From assembly GCA_003137095.1 (NCBI GenBank), contig PLET01000054.1, positions 1 through 63,290 of the forward strand: DNA of 63,290 bases. The letters run 5' to 3'. Below are positions 23,582 to 31,321 of this stretch, piece after piece. The notes under the pieces are model-generated. The model was given only the letters and a program-made list of their open reading frames with translations. It had not been told where the DNA came from and did no database searches. The position numbers were made by a program, and so were the translations under genes. The stretch's first letter is position 1. Each line of letters starts with the position of its first letter. Source of the stretch: Gammaproteobacteria bacterium (lineage in GTDB: Bacteria > Pseudomonadota > Gammaproteobacteria > Steroidobacterales > Steroidobacteraceae).

Positions 23582-24088
23582 TCAGTAGCCCTTGACGACA
23601 AGGTAATCGGCGCCTTCGCCATATGCCGGCGCCTTGCGTTCGACTCGTACGCACAGCCGCCGGGATTCACCGCACAGCCGCCACTGCACTCGACCGCCGC
23701 GCTGTTCCAGTCGCGTCACGCCCGCCGCCAGCTCCTCGCGCTGCGCGCGCAATCCGGCCACCTGCGCGGCCGAGGGCAGGACCCACCAGACGATTGCGCC
23801 GGGTATGACCGTGCACAGCGCCGAAATTCCGGCGGCCCAGACCACCGCGTGCACATGCGCCGCGCGCTTCACGCCGCGCAGGGCTTCGGCCGCCCGGTTG
23901 CTCTCGGCCGTCACCGCCTGCAACTCGTCGATCAAGGTGCGGCGGATTTCATCGCGCACCACACCATCGAGATCGCGCGTGTGTGCCTGGAGCCGCGCCA
24001 GATTCTCCTCGACGAGTTTTTGATGCGCCTGCGCGCTTTCCATCAGCATGCCGATCTTCAAGGTCTCATCAGTCAGTGCGGCGTTCAC
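23582..24088 (-). CDS. Small coiled-coil membrane protein of the conjugation operon
   Basis: 168 residues. A helical, probably coiled-coil N-terminus (AQAHQKLVEENLARLQAHTR) precedes one strong membrane segment (VVWAAGISALCTVIPGAIVWWVL) and a second short helical part before a basic C-terminus with two cysteines. The GTG start overlaps the upstream stop (GTGA). It sits between the two coupling ATPases. No family is recognised; the layout recalls accessory proteins that assist relaxosome-coupling protein contacts. Confidence 0.7.
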   Translation of the reverse strand: MNAALTDETLKIGMLMESAQAHQKLVEENLARLQAHTRDLDGVVRDEIRRTLIDELQAVTAESNRAAEALRGVKRAAHVHAVVWAAGISALCTVIPGAIVWWVLPSAAQVAGLRAQREELAAGVTRLEQRGGRVQWRLCGESRRLCVRVERKAPAYGEGADYLVVKGY

Positions 24089-25728
24089 TCTCGTCCCCAG
24101 TCGTGCCGGCGCGAATTGTCGCGGTCCGCCGTGCGGACCGCAGTGGCCGCCGTCGGCGCAGCGCCGCGAACCGGCGCGATGGCGGCCGAGGCGGCAAATT
24201 CAACGCGGCGCCATTCGGGCCCGGACGCGGTTTTCAGATACCCGGCGAGATCCGGGAGCTGCTCTATCTGGGAGGACAGCAAGGCCGGCTCGATGTTGAT
24301 GTGTTCACTGAGCGTCCTCGACCCGAGCCACTCGTCGAACCGCCTGCTCGTCGACGCGGTGGTGCGCGTGACTTCGCGCTCTCCCACCAGCTGTGAGGCA
24401 AAGCGGGCCGTGCCCCCTCCTTCACTCGCCGAACAACGCAGTATCAACGTATTGCCGCAATTCTCGACGATGGTGTGCGCATCCCCCGCTCCGTAGGTGC
24501 TGGACACCTGGGCGACCGATTGGAAACCCAACACGCAGCGGCCGCCGAATTTTCGCAGTCTTGCGAGCGCGTCCTTCAAGCCGTCGATTTGGCCCAGCGC
24601 ATCGAGTTCATCGACGATGAACCACAGGCGCCGCTCATCGTGCTCGCGTAATTCCGCGCCATGCGGATCGCGATTCATCTTCTCGAAGATGGCCAGCCGC
24701 ATCCAACCCGAGATCATCGAGCGCAGCGAGGCGATCTGGCCGGCCTTGTACGGGATGAACAGCACGCCCGGCTGCTCGTCGGCCACCCACCGGCGCACGG
24801 ACAGGGATTGCGATTTCTGCTCCGCCACGTATTCCAGGGCATTGAGCGCCGAGCTCGTGACGGATCGGATCGAGTCGAACATTCTGGCGTTATGCTCATC
24901 GAGGAAGGGCTGTGCGGCCGTGCCGCGCACCAGCGTCCTGAGCTCCCCGACGTCGGCAACCACCAGCAACCGATAAAGTTCGCCCAGGTCGGTGATGCCC
25001 GCTTGGTGCGCCTGCCGCGTCACCGCGCCGAAAAATGTCCTGGCATAGCGGCACCAAATCCCGTCGGAGCCGTCCTGATCGGGAATCAGGGACGTGGCGA
25101 GCTGGTCGACGTCATAGGACGTCTTGATCTCGCCGAACAGGTCCCATTTGACGGACCGACGATCGAAGGGGTTCAGGATCACGTCGCCCCGCTGCGGATC
25201 ATAGAAGCGTTGTAGATAACCGCCGTCCGGATCCGCAATGACGGCGCGATCCTTGCGCGCCAGCGCCGCCTGCAGTATTTCCTGGATCGCCGTGCTCTTG
25301 CCGGTGCCGGTGGTGCCGATCAATTTGAAATGCTTCGCTTCGTCACGCTCCGGGATCGGAATTCCTGCGAGAATGATTCCGCGTTGATCGGCTGCTCTGC
25401 GTCGTGCGGCCTCCGCCGGTGCGTCCGACACGACGGCACCTCGCTCGAGGGTTTGCTTGGACGCGGGCTGCCGCGTCATCAGCCTGCCGCCGCCGTAGCC
25501 CGCGGCGGCGCATATGGCGGCGCCCAACATGGGGCCCTGCATCCAGAAGCCCGTCAGCGAAATGCCAAGGCCGGCGGCGAACGTCAGCGGAGCGGCTGCC
25601 AGCGGCGAGAGCAGATATTGATGCCACAGTGCCTTGCCGCGGATCAGGCCCGCCAGCAGGGATACCTGCACCGTGGCGTAGCCCAGCGCCAGCCCCGACC
25701 AGCCGCTCGCGAGCGCCGCGCCCGTCAC
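24085..25728 (-). CDS. Type IV coupling ATPase (VirD4/TraD-like), copy 2
   Basis: 547 residues. N-terminal membrane segments (about residues 8-80), Walker A GTTGTGKSTAIQEIL near 143, ADPDGGYLQRFYDPQRGDV, Walker B LWFIVDELDALGQ near 371, and LGFQSVAQVSSTYGAGDAHT. It shares long near-identical blocks with copy 1 but is about 80 residues longer, mainly at the N-terminus and tail. Start GTG at 25728, 18 bases after virB11. Two full coupling ATPases in one operon are unusual; both keep intact Walker motifs. Confidence 0.87.
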   Translation of the reverse strand: MTGAALASGWSGLALGYATVQVSLLAGLIRGKALWHQYLLSPLAAAPLTFAAGLGISLTGFWMQGPMLGAAICAAAGYGGGRLMTRQPASKQTLERGAVVSDAPAEAARRRAADQRGIILAGIPIPERDEAKHFKLIGTTGTGKSTAIQEILQAALARKDRAVIADPDGGYLQRFYDPQRGDVILNPFDRRSVKWDLFGEIKTSYDVDQLATSLIPDQDGSDGIWCRYARTFFGAVTRQAHQAGITDLGELYRLLVVADVGELRTLVRGTAAQPFLDEHNARMFDSIRSVTSSALNALEYVAEQKSQSLSVRRWVADEQPGVLFIPYKAGQIASLRSMISGWMRLAIFEKMNRDPHGAELREHDERRLWFIVDELDALGQIDGLKDALARLRKFGGRCVLGFQSVAQVSSTYGAGDAHTIVENCGNTLILRCSASEGGGTARFASQLVGEREVTRTTASTSRRFDEWLGSRTLSEHINIEPALLSSQIEQLPDLAGYLKTASGPEWRRVEFAASAAIAPVRGAAPTAATAVRTADRDNSRRHDWGRE

Positions 25729-25746
25729 GGCAGCGGCACCTTGGAA

Positions 25747-26787
25747 TCAGGGCGCGCGGCGCTTGCGTTCCGGCTCATACCAGATCTCCTTGATGAACCG
25801 TTCGTGGCGCTCGACGCCGAATTGAATCACCACGTCGACGAGCAGATAAAGGAGGCTCTTGATGTCCTGGCGCGCGAGTTCCCGGCCTCCCTGGTGCTGC
25901 TTCACCAAAAGCACGAGCTGTTCGAAGGCGAGTTCGGCGCTGGCTGCGTGCACGCTGGTGATCGAACCGGGGTGGCCGGAGTTGACATTGCGCAGATAAT
26001 CGAAGGCTTCCTCGGCGCGCAGCTCCGCCAGCAGAATTCGGTCCGGCTTCATGCGCAGGCAGCATTCGAGAAGCTGCTTCGGCGTCACCCGGGCCGTACC
26101 CTGATCGTCCTTCGAATACAGCAGACGCACGTGATTCGGATGCCGGTCGAGCACCAGCTCCTGGGCGTCCTCGATGGTGACCAGCCGTTCGTCGGAAGGA
26201 ATCTCCCGGATCAACGCCTTGGTCCAGGTGGTCTTGCCCGATCCGGTGGGACCGGAGACCAGCACATTCTTACGGCTAATCACGGCGAGACGCATGAATG
26301 CCTCGTAATCCCGGGCCGAGAGCATCTCGACCAGCAGACTCTCGGTGGCGTCGATTGCCCCGTCGGCACGGCGAGTTCTGTGAAAGATGCCGCGCCGCGC
26401 CAGCTCATCGATGGACCACACCTGGTCGGCCGGCCGGCGTACCGCGATGGCCACGCATCCGACGGTGGTCGCGGGCGGAATGACGATTTGCACGCGCTCA
26501 CCGCTGGGCAGCGCAGCCGACAGCAGCGGTGAGGATTCGTCGATTCGCTGCTGAGTCGAATTGGCGATCAGTTTCGCCAACCGGCTGCACCAGTCGAAAT
26601 CGGCGAACGGCAGCGCCTCGCGGCGCCAGCCGCTGCGGGTCTCGACGAAGGCCTCGCCCGGCCGGTTGATGCACAACTCCATCACTTCCGGGTTGGCGAG
26701 CAGCGGCCGCAGTGCGCGCAGCGTGAGCTCGAGAGCCGAGGGGGCCGGTGCCACGTCAGCGGCCGGCCGCTGTGGAACGCAGCTCAT
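25747..26787 (-). CDS. virB11: VirB11-like secretion ATPase
   Basis: 346 residues, hexameric traffic ATPase of the type IV secretion channel. N-terminal domain (PEVMELCINRPGEAFVE), Walker A VSGPTGSGKTTWTKAL near residue 180, Asp box TIEDAQELVL, Walker B-like RILLAELRAEEAFDYL and His box GHPGSITSVHAAS are all present. The ATG at 26787 overlaps the end of virB10 by 32 bases; a GTG at 26754, one base after the virB10 stop, is an equally good start. Confidence 0.92.
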   Translation of the reverse strand: MSCVPQRPAADVAPAPSALELTLRALRPLLANPEVMELCINRPGEAFVETRSGWRREALPFADFDWCSRLAKLIANSTQQRIDESSPLLSAALPSGERVQIVIPPATTVGCVAIAVRRPADQVWSIDELARRGIFHRTRRADGAIDATESLLVEMLSARDYEAFMRLAVISRKNVLVSGPTGSGKTTWTKALIREIPSDERLVTIEDAQELVLDRHPNHVRLLYSKDDQGTARVTPKQLLECCLRMKPDRILLAELRAEEAFDYLRNVNSGHPGSITSVHAASAELAFEQLVLLVKQHQGGRELARQDIKSLLYLLVDVVIQFGVERHERFIKEIWYEPERKRRAP

Positions 26788-27931
26788 AGACCGTGCGGAA
26801 ATCCAGATCGCGCGCCACCAGCACGGAGATGCGGTCGCCTTGGTGTTTGACGATGGTGGGTGGAATGTTCACGGTGTTCCTCAGAACTTCGGTCATTACG
26901 TCCTGCGATGCCGAGGGGTTGTAGATGACCGTGCCGCTGCTGCGCGAGGATTGCACCGCCGACTGGACGGCGCCGTCGATGACGGAAACCAGCATGGCTG
27001 CGCCGAAGCGCTGCCAGAAGTGTCGCTCCACCGTACCGGACAATCCGGATCGGCCCAACTCATCGGCGCCCGGAGAAGCGAGCGGCACGATGACTCCGGT
27101 GGGCGTGCGCGCCTCGGTCCAAAGCACGAACACTCGGGCCGCGCCCTGCTGCACCTGCCCCTTGGTTTCACCTACCAGCTTCGTCCCGCGCTCGAGCAGC
27201 ACCACCTTGCCGTCCGCACCAAAGGTGTCGGTGGCCAGAATGCAGGTGGTCATGCCAGGCAGGGTAGAATCGATCGCCGTCTCCAGAGTGCAGTCGATGA
27301 ACGCGCCTTTCGGCAGCAGGAGGCGCTGGGTGGGCAGGACTTGCGCCCGTGCCGCGGGAGTGATCGCGGGACGCAGCATGGGCGCGAGGTCCCCGGGCTC
27401 CGCTTTCGGTTGCGACGCGCCGTCCGGCGGCGCCTGGGAGTTTGCGGAGACGGCCACGGCCAGCCCCTGGGGCGCATAGACCGTCCCGGACAGCTGCCGC
27501 TCGAGTTGCAATTGAGCGGCGCTCTTCGCGGGCGGCGTACCGTAGCCGGGATTGGGTGCCGCCAGCGGCATGCCCATCGGCGCCGGAGCCTCGTCGAGCA
27601 CGATCGGCAACGCTGCCGGACCGGGCGCCCCCGCCTCCGGCGTCGGCTTTGGCGCGGTGCCTGCGCCCGGCTGCGGCTGATCGATCCGCCCGATGGCAGG
27701 CAGCGGCATATCCCCTTGTGCACGATTCACCGCCTGGGTTTGCGCGCTTTGGCGCGCGCGCGACTGGCGCGTGAGTGCATTGGTGTAATACCACGTGAGG
27801 GCACCGAGACCCAGAGCACTCATCAGTCCCATGGCGAGCAAACTGCTCACCCGGGATTGCGCCCCGAGCGTGCGATTCACGGCGGCGGCGGCGCGCTCGC
27901 CGCTCACGGCCTGCCGCTCCTCGCCGCTCAT
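26756..27931 (-). CDS. virB10: VirB10-like channel scaffold protein
   Basis: 391 residues. Cytoplasmic N-terminus, one membrane segment about residues 32-52 (LLAMGLMSALGLGALTWYYT), a proline-rich periplasmic linker, and the C-terminal TrbI/VirB10 domain (LLPKGAFIDCTLETAIDSTL, GKVVLLERGTKLVGE, VIVPLASPGADELG, GAMLVSVIDGAVQSAV). It links inner and outer membrane parts of the channel. The ATG overlaps the virB9 stop (ATGA). Confidence 0.92.
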   Translation of the reverse strand: MSGEERQAVSGERAAAAVNRTLGAQSRVSSLLAMGLMSALGLGALTWYYTNALTRQSRARQSAQTQAVNRAQGDMPLPAIGRIDQPQPGAGTAPKPTPEAGAPGPAALPIVLDEAPAPMGMPLAAPNPGYGTPPAKSAAQLQLERQLSGTVYAPQGLAVAVSANSQAPPDGASQPKAEPGDLAPMLRPAITPAARAQVLPTQRLLLPKGAFIDCTLETAIDSTLPGMTTCILATDTFGADGKVVLLERGTKLVGETKGQVQQGAARVFVLWTEARTPTGVIVPLASPGADELGRSGLSGTVERHFWQRFGAAMLVSVIDGAVQSAVQSSRSSGTVIYNPSASQDVMTEVLRNTVNIPPTIVKHQGDRISVLVARDLDFRTVYELRSTAAGR

Positions 27932-28785
27932 GGATCACCGCTCGCGGGGTTGCCGGTCAGGGTCTTGCGCTCGACGTCGGGCGCAACGGTGCCGGATTCG
28001 AGCCGGGTCGCACCGCCCGCGAAGCTTTGATTGACGATGCAGCCGGTGAGGCCCCCGCGCCGCACGATGAAGCGCCGCGCGACACGGTGAATGAGGACGT
28101 CGCCTGCCTCCATGCTGAAGTTCAACAGTGATTCGCTGCCATCATCGTTGAACACAAAAATCGCCGGCAGTTCGGCGTGCGGATCGAATCGCAGGCGGGT
28201 GTGCACGCCGTCGTCCGACGCGGCGGACGGTTTGAGCCAGGGATGACCGCAATATCCATAATTTCGATTGGCCGGCCGCTCCCCCGGAGCCTTCGCGAGC
28301 TGCGACTCCACGCGGGCCGTCGCCGCGTCCGCGGCCGTCTTCGTTGGCTGCTGCGGATAGCTGAATCGCACCGCATACATCACGTCCGGTGCCGCGGCGG
28401 CCGGGCGCGCCGGCACGGCGCTGTAGTCGAATTGGTAGTGCCGCCGGTTCGTCAGCACGGTCAGATTGGTCGCGACCGGCGCCGCCTTCGGCTTGAGGAA
28501 CAGGTGATTGTCCTGCCCGACGAAGGTCAGCGCTTCCAGGTCTCCGGCGCCGAGGCCGACGAAGGTCTCGCCCGGTTCGAATTCCAGGTCGATCTGATAG
28601 CCGGCGTAGGCGTACAGCCGGTAGACCTCATCGGCATTGTAAGCGGCCACGCGAACCCGGCCATCGACCGTCCCCTTCGTCGGCACGGTCTCGGCCGAGA
28701 CATTGAAGCCGACCGACATTGCGCCCAGCATGAGCACGATGTGCCCTCCGCGGCGCGAGCTCGGTGCGCCTGCGTTCATGGCCAT
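27928..28785 (-). CDS. virB9: VirB9-like outer membrane complex protein
   Basis: 285 residues with an N-terminal signal sequence (HIVLMLGAMSVGFNVSA). Family features include RVRVAAYNADEVYRLYAYAG, QIDLEFEPGETFVGLGAGD, NLTVLTNRRHYQFDY and the C-terminal GVHTRLRFDPHAELPAIFVF. It forms the outer ring of the channel with VirB7 and VirB10. The start codon is ATG at 28785 or 28779; the first overlaps virB8 by ten bases. Confidence 0.92.
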   Translation of the reverse strand: MAMNAGAPSSRRGGHIVLMLGAMSVGFNVSAETVPTKGTVDGRVRVAAYNADEVYRLYAYAGYQIDLEFEPGETFVGLGAGDLEALTFVGQDNHLFLKPKAAPVATNLTVLTNRRHYQFDYSAVPARPAAAAPDVMYAVRFSYPQQPTKTAADAATARVESQLAKAPGERPANRNYGYCGHPWLKPSAASDDGVHTRLRFDPHAELPAIFVFNDDGSESLLNFSMEAGDVLIHRVARRFIVRRGGLTGCIVNQSFAGGATRLESGTVAPDVERKTLTGNPASGDP

Positions 28786-29516
28786 GGTCCCTTGCCGGTG
28801 GCGGCCGTTTGTTGTCCGGTCGGCGGCTCGAGCGGAACCTCCGGCTCGGAGTTGAATTCGACCACCTTGAATCCAAGCGGATTCCAGCGCCGCGTCCTCG
28901 GCTCCTTGGCAGGATCAGCGTAGGCATATGAGATTGTCGCGATCCAGCGCGTGATTTTTTCATTCGCACCGCCCGCCTGACGCGCGGCTTTCAGGTAACG
29001 TACCTGCGCGAGATCGGACAGGCCGCTGGCACGCGTGAAGAAGCTGACAGCGCTGACCTGTACCCGCACGCTGCTGCCGTCACGGTGCACGTTGATGGGG
29101 GATGCCGGGTTGGTCGGCGTCCAAAGCGCGTACCAGGCCTGGTTGCGCGCCGCGGTGTGGAAGGCTCCACATTCTTCATAATCGCTTTCCGCGGTCGCAA
29201 AATTGAACCGCTCGCACACCGACACGTAGTGGGAGAGAAAATATCGCGTGACCAGCTCGTCCGGCGCTGCGTGTCCGGCGTAGACGGGCACCACATCGAC
29301 CACGCCGGTGCTCGAATCCACGCGCACCACGAACGGATCGACGCGCTTCAATGGCATCAGCAACGCGAGCGACACGGCGCATGACACGGTGCATACACAG
29401 GCCGCCGCAGCCACCCGCCATGCCACGCGGGCCGTGCGGCGAAAGCCGGCTACGCGATCCGCGTCCCAGGAGGCGGCCTCCAGAAAGTACCCCTGCGGCT
29501 CCGGCACCCCGCTCAC
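28776..29516 (-). CDS. virB8: VirB8-like inner membrane channel protein
   Basis: 246 residues. One membrane segment about residues 33-55 (AACVCTVSCAVSLALLMPL) followed by the NTF2-like periplasmic domain: FVVRVDSSTGVVDVVPVYAG, TRYFLSHYVSVCERFNFATA, WNPLGFKVVEFNSEPEV. It is the assembly factor joining the inner-membrane complex. The GTG start overlaps the stop of the VirB7-like gene (GTGA). Confidence 0.92.
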   Translation of the reverse strand: MSGVPEPQGYFLEAASWDADRVAGFRRTARVAWRVAAAACVCTVSCAVSLALLMPLKRVDPFVVRVDSSTGVVDVVPVYAGHAAPDELVTRYFLSHYVSVCERFNFATAESDYEECGAFHTAARNQAWYALWTPTNPASPINVHRDGSSVRVQVSAVSFFTRASGLSDLAQVRYLKAARQAGGANEKITRWIATISYAYADPAKEPRTRRWNPLGFKVVEFNSEPEVPLEPPTGQQTAATGKGPWP

Positions 29517-29665
29517 GGAGAACCTCGGGAAGGTGCCGCGTCGCGCACCGCCGCCGGAATCGTCGCGGGGACGTTGATGGGTTGCAGCCTCTGATCACAG
29601 CGCACGGCGTGCGACGAACAGGCACCGAGCAGCCACATGGAACACAGCAGATAGCGGATTTTCAC
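29513..29665 (-). CDS. virB7: VirB7-like lipoprotein (50 residues)
   Basis: A small gene between virB6 and virB8, exactly where VirB7 belongs. The product starts MKIRYLLCSMWLLGAC with a textbook lipobox LLGAC (Cys16), then a short mature part with CDQRLQPINVPATIPAAV; the QPIN motif is typical of these tiny lipoproteins. Start is GTG at 29665 with AAGGAGGG just upstream at tight spacing; the stop overlaps the virB8 GTG. VirB7 lipidation anchors the VirB9/VirB10 outer ring. Confidence 0.8.
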   Translation of the reverse strand: MKIRYLLCSMWLLGACSSHAVRCDQRLQPINVPATIPAAVRDAAPSRGSP

Positions 29666-29686
29666 ACACCCTCCTTGACGAAAAAT

Positions 29687-30598
29687 TCAGTATCTGAACA
29701 TCCCGGGCAACACCCGTTTGGCGGAGTATTTGGCCATCGCACCGGCTCTGCTGACGCCGCCGGAGATGGTGCGACTCAAGGTGCCGAATGAACTGAGCGC
29801 GAGCCCGCCAGCCAGAGCGGAGGCGATGGGCATGACCTGGCGCATCAGCAGGAAGACCAGCACCGACACCAACACCATGTGCAGCGCGTCGACCGTGAGA
29901 ATCGCCGCCCCGAGCGCCGCGGTCTGCGCCGCATAGGATTTCACGATTTGCAGCAGCAGCGCCGCGATCATCACCGTCAGGACGGTGATCAGACCATAGT
30001 TCGCGAGCTGGGCAAGCCACGAAGAGAAGAATCGTCGGGTGGCATCGAACAGCAGCATGGCGATGAACAGCGGTCCGAGCGCCAGCAGTACCGCCAGCGC
30101 GATGCGCGACAGCGCAATGAGGAACATGGAGTACACGCACAAGAGGCCGATGAACAGCCAGACTACGACGCCTGCGATCTCGAATCCGAGTCCGGCCGAG
30201 AGGAAGGCGAACGCGCCCTTGGTCCATAGATAGCCGGCGACCGCGCCGCCGCTCTCCCAAATGGTGTCGATGGTGCCGACCGGATCAGCCGCTCCCACGA
30301 CGGCGGCCGCCAACTGCGCCGGGGCGTTGTAGAAAGTGTCGACGATGAGGGTGTTGTACAGCCACAAGCGCATTCCCACACCGAGCACCGCGGCCAGCAC
30401 CAGTATCCTCTTCAAGCCCGCGACCAGCGGCTCTTCAATTTTTCCAGTCAGATGCAGAAAGCCCCAGATCATCACGTAGATGGTGGCGCAGCTCACCACC
30501 GCCGGCTCGAGAACCGCGGCCAGGCGGGCCGTGTTGTCGCCGACGTAGGTCGCTAGCTGGCCGTTGAGCCAGGACCAAAAGCTTGCGAAGAATCCCAT
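29687..30598 (-). CDS. virB6: VirB6-like polytopic channel protein
   Basis: 303 residues, five to seven hydrophobic segments, TrbL/VirB6 family: VVSCATIYVMIWGFLHLTG, ILVLAAVLGVGMRLWLYNTL, LSRIALAVLLALGPLFIAML and LFDATRRFFSSWLAQLANYG (the last two are the family's conserved central block). It forms part of the inner-membrane pore. The ATG is 15 bases after the virB5 stop. Confidence 0.9.
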   Translation of the reverse strand: MGFFASFWSWLNGQLATYVGDNTARLAAVLEPAVVSCATIYVMIWGFLHLTGKIEEPLVAGLKRILVLAAVLGVGMRLWLYNTLIVDTFYNAPAQLAAAVVGAADPVGTIDTIWESGGAVAGYLWTKGAFAFLSAGLGFEIAGVVVWLFIGLLCVYSMFLIALSRIALAVLLALGPLFIAMLLFDATRRFFSSWLAQLANYGLITVLTVMIAALLLQIVKSYAAQTAALGAAILTVDALHMVLVSVLVFLLMRQVMPIASALAGGLALSSFGTLSRTISGGVSRAGAMAKYSAKRVLPGMFRY

Positions 30599-30613
30599 GA
30601 CCGAACCGCAGGC

Positions 30614-31321
30614 CTACGGAATCGGGCGAAAGCGGGTTGCGAATTGACCCTGTGCGACGACGGCCTGTTCCCGTTCGCGCTGCCGGCCGGCGGCCTCCTC
30701 CGCCGATGAGTTCTGGCTCAGCACCTGCAGCTTGGTCTGCTCGTTCTGCAGCATGCCCAGTTCCGCGCTGATTCTCGTCGCCAGCTCGAGAATGGCTTTC
30801 TGATCCCCGGCCGTCGGTATGGCATTGATCAGGCTCTGGATGGATGCAAACCGGCTGCTGCTGTTGGTGAGCGCCTGCCGCGATAGGGCCTGATTCATCG
30901 CCGCGCGCTGCCGCCCGCCGGTGATGAGCTGCTGATCGGCGGTCGACAAGGCCGCCAGACCCTGCGCCGTCAGCACCGCATTACCATTCAATAGGCCTTG
31001 GTAACTGGCGGCGAGCCCGGGATAGCCGCCCCCTGCGCCTTGCAGCACGCCGGTCAACTGGCTCCAGTCCGCCGGCAGGTAATTGCGCACCGTACCGGCG
31101 AGCAGCCGCTCCATTCCCCGGCTGCCGGTCATGGATTGAAACTGCATCGAGGCTGTCTCGAGCTGATTGCGCGCGGTGGCCAGCTGCTGCTCCAGGGTCT
31201 GCACCTGCCGAGCGAGCTGTGCGATGGCATTGACGTCGATCACCGCCCACTGCGCGCGAGCGGCCGGAGCGGCAGTCGCGAGGGCGAGACAGATGGCTAT
31301 CGATAATTTCCGTTTAGACAT
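30614..31321 (-). CDS. virB5: VirB5-like pilus-tip/minor pilus protein
   Basis: 235 residues with a signal peptide (AICLALATAAPAARAQW). The mature protein is long-helical with LARQVQTLEQQLATARNQLE and a Gln/Ala-rich core, the TrbJ/VirB5 pattern. It would decorate the pilus tip. ATG at 31321 overlaps the end of virB4 by eight bases. Confidence 0.88.
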   Translation of the reverse strand: MSKRKLSIAICLALATAAPAARAQWAVIDVNAIAQLARQVQTLEQQLATARNQLETASMQFQSMTGSRGMERLLAGTVRNYLPADWSQLTGVLQGAGGGYPGLAASYQGLLNGNAVLTAQGLAALSTADQQLITGGRQRAAMNQALSRQALTNSSSRFASIQSLINAIPTAGDQKAILELATRISAELGMLQNEQTKLQVLSQNSSAEEAAGRQREREQAVVAQGQFATRFRPIP

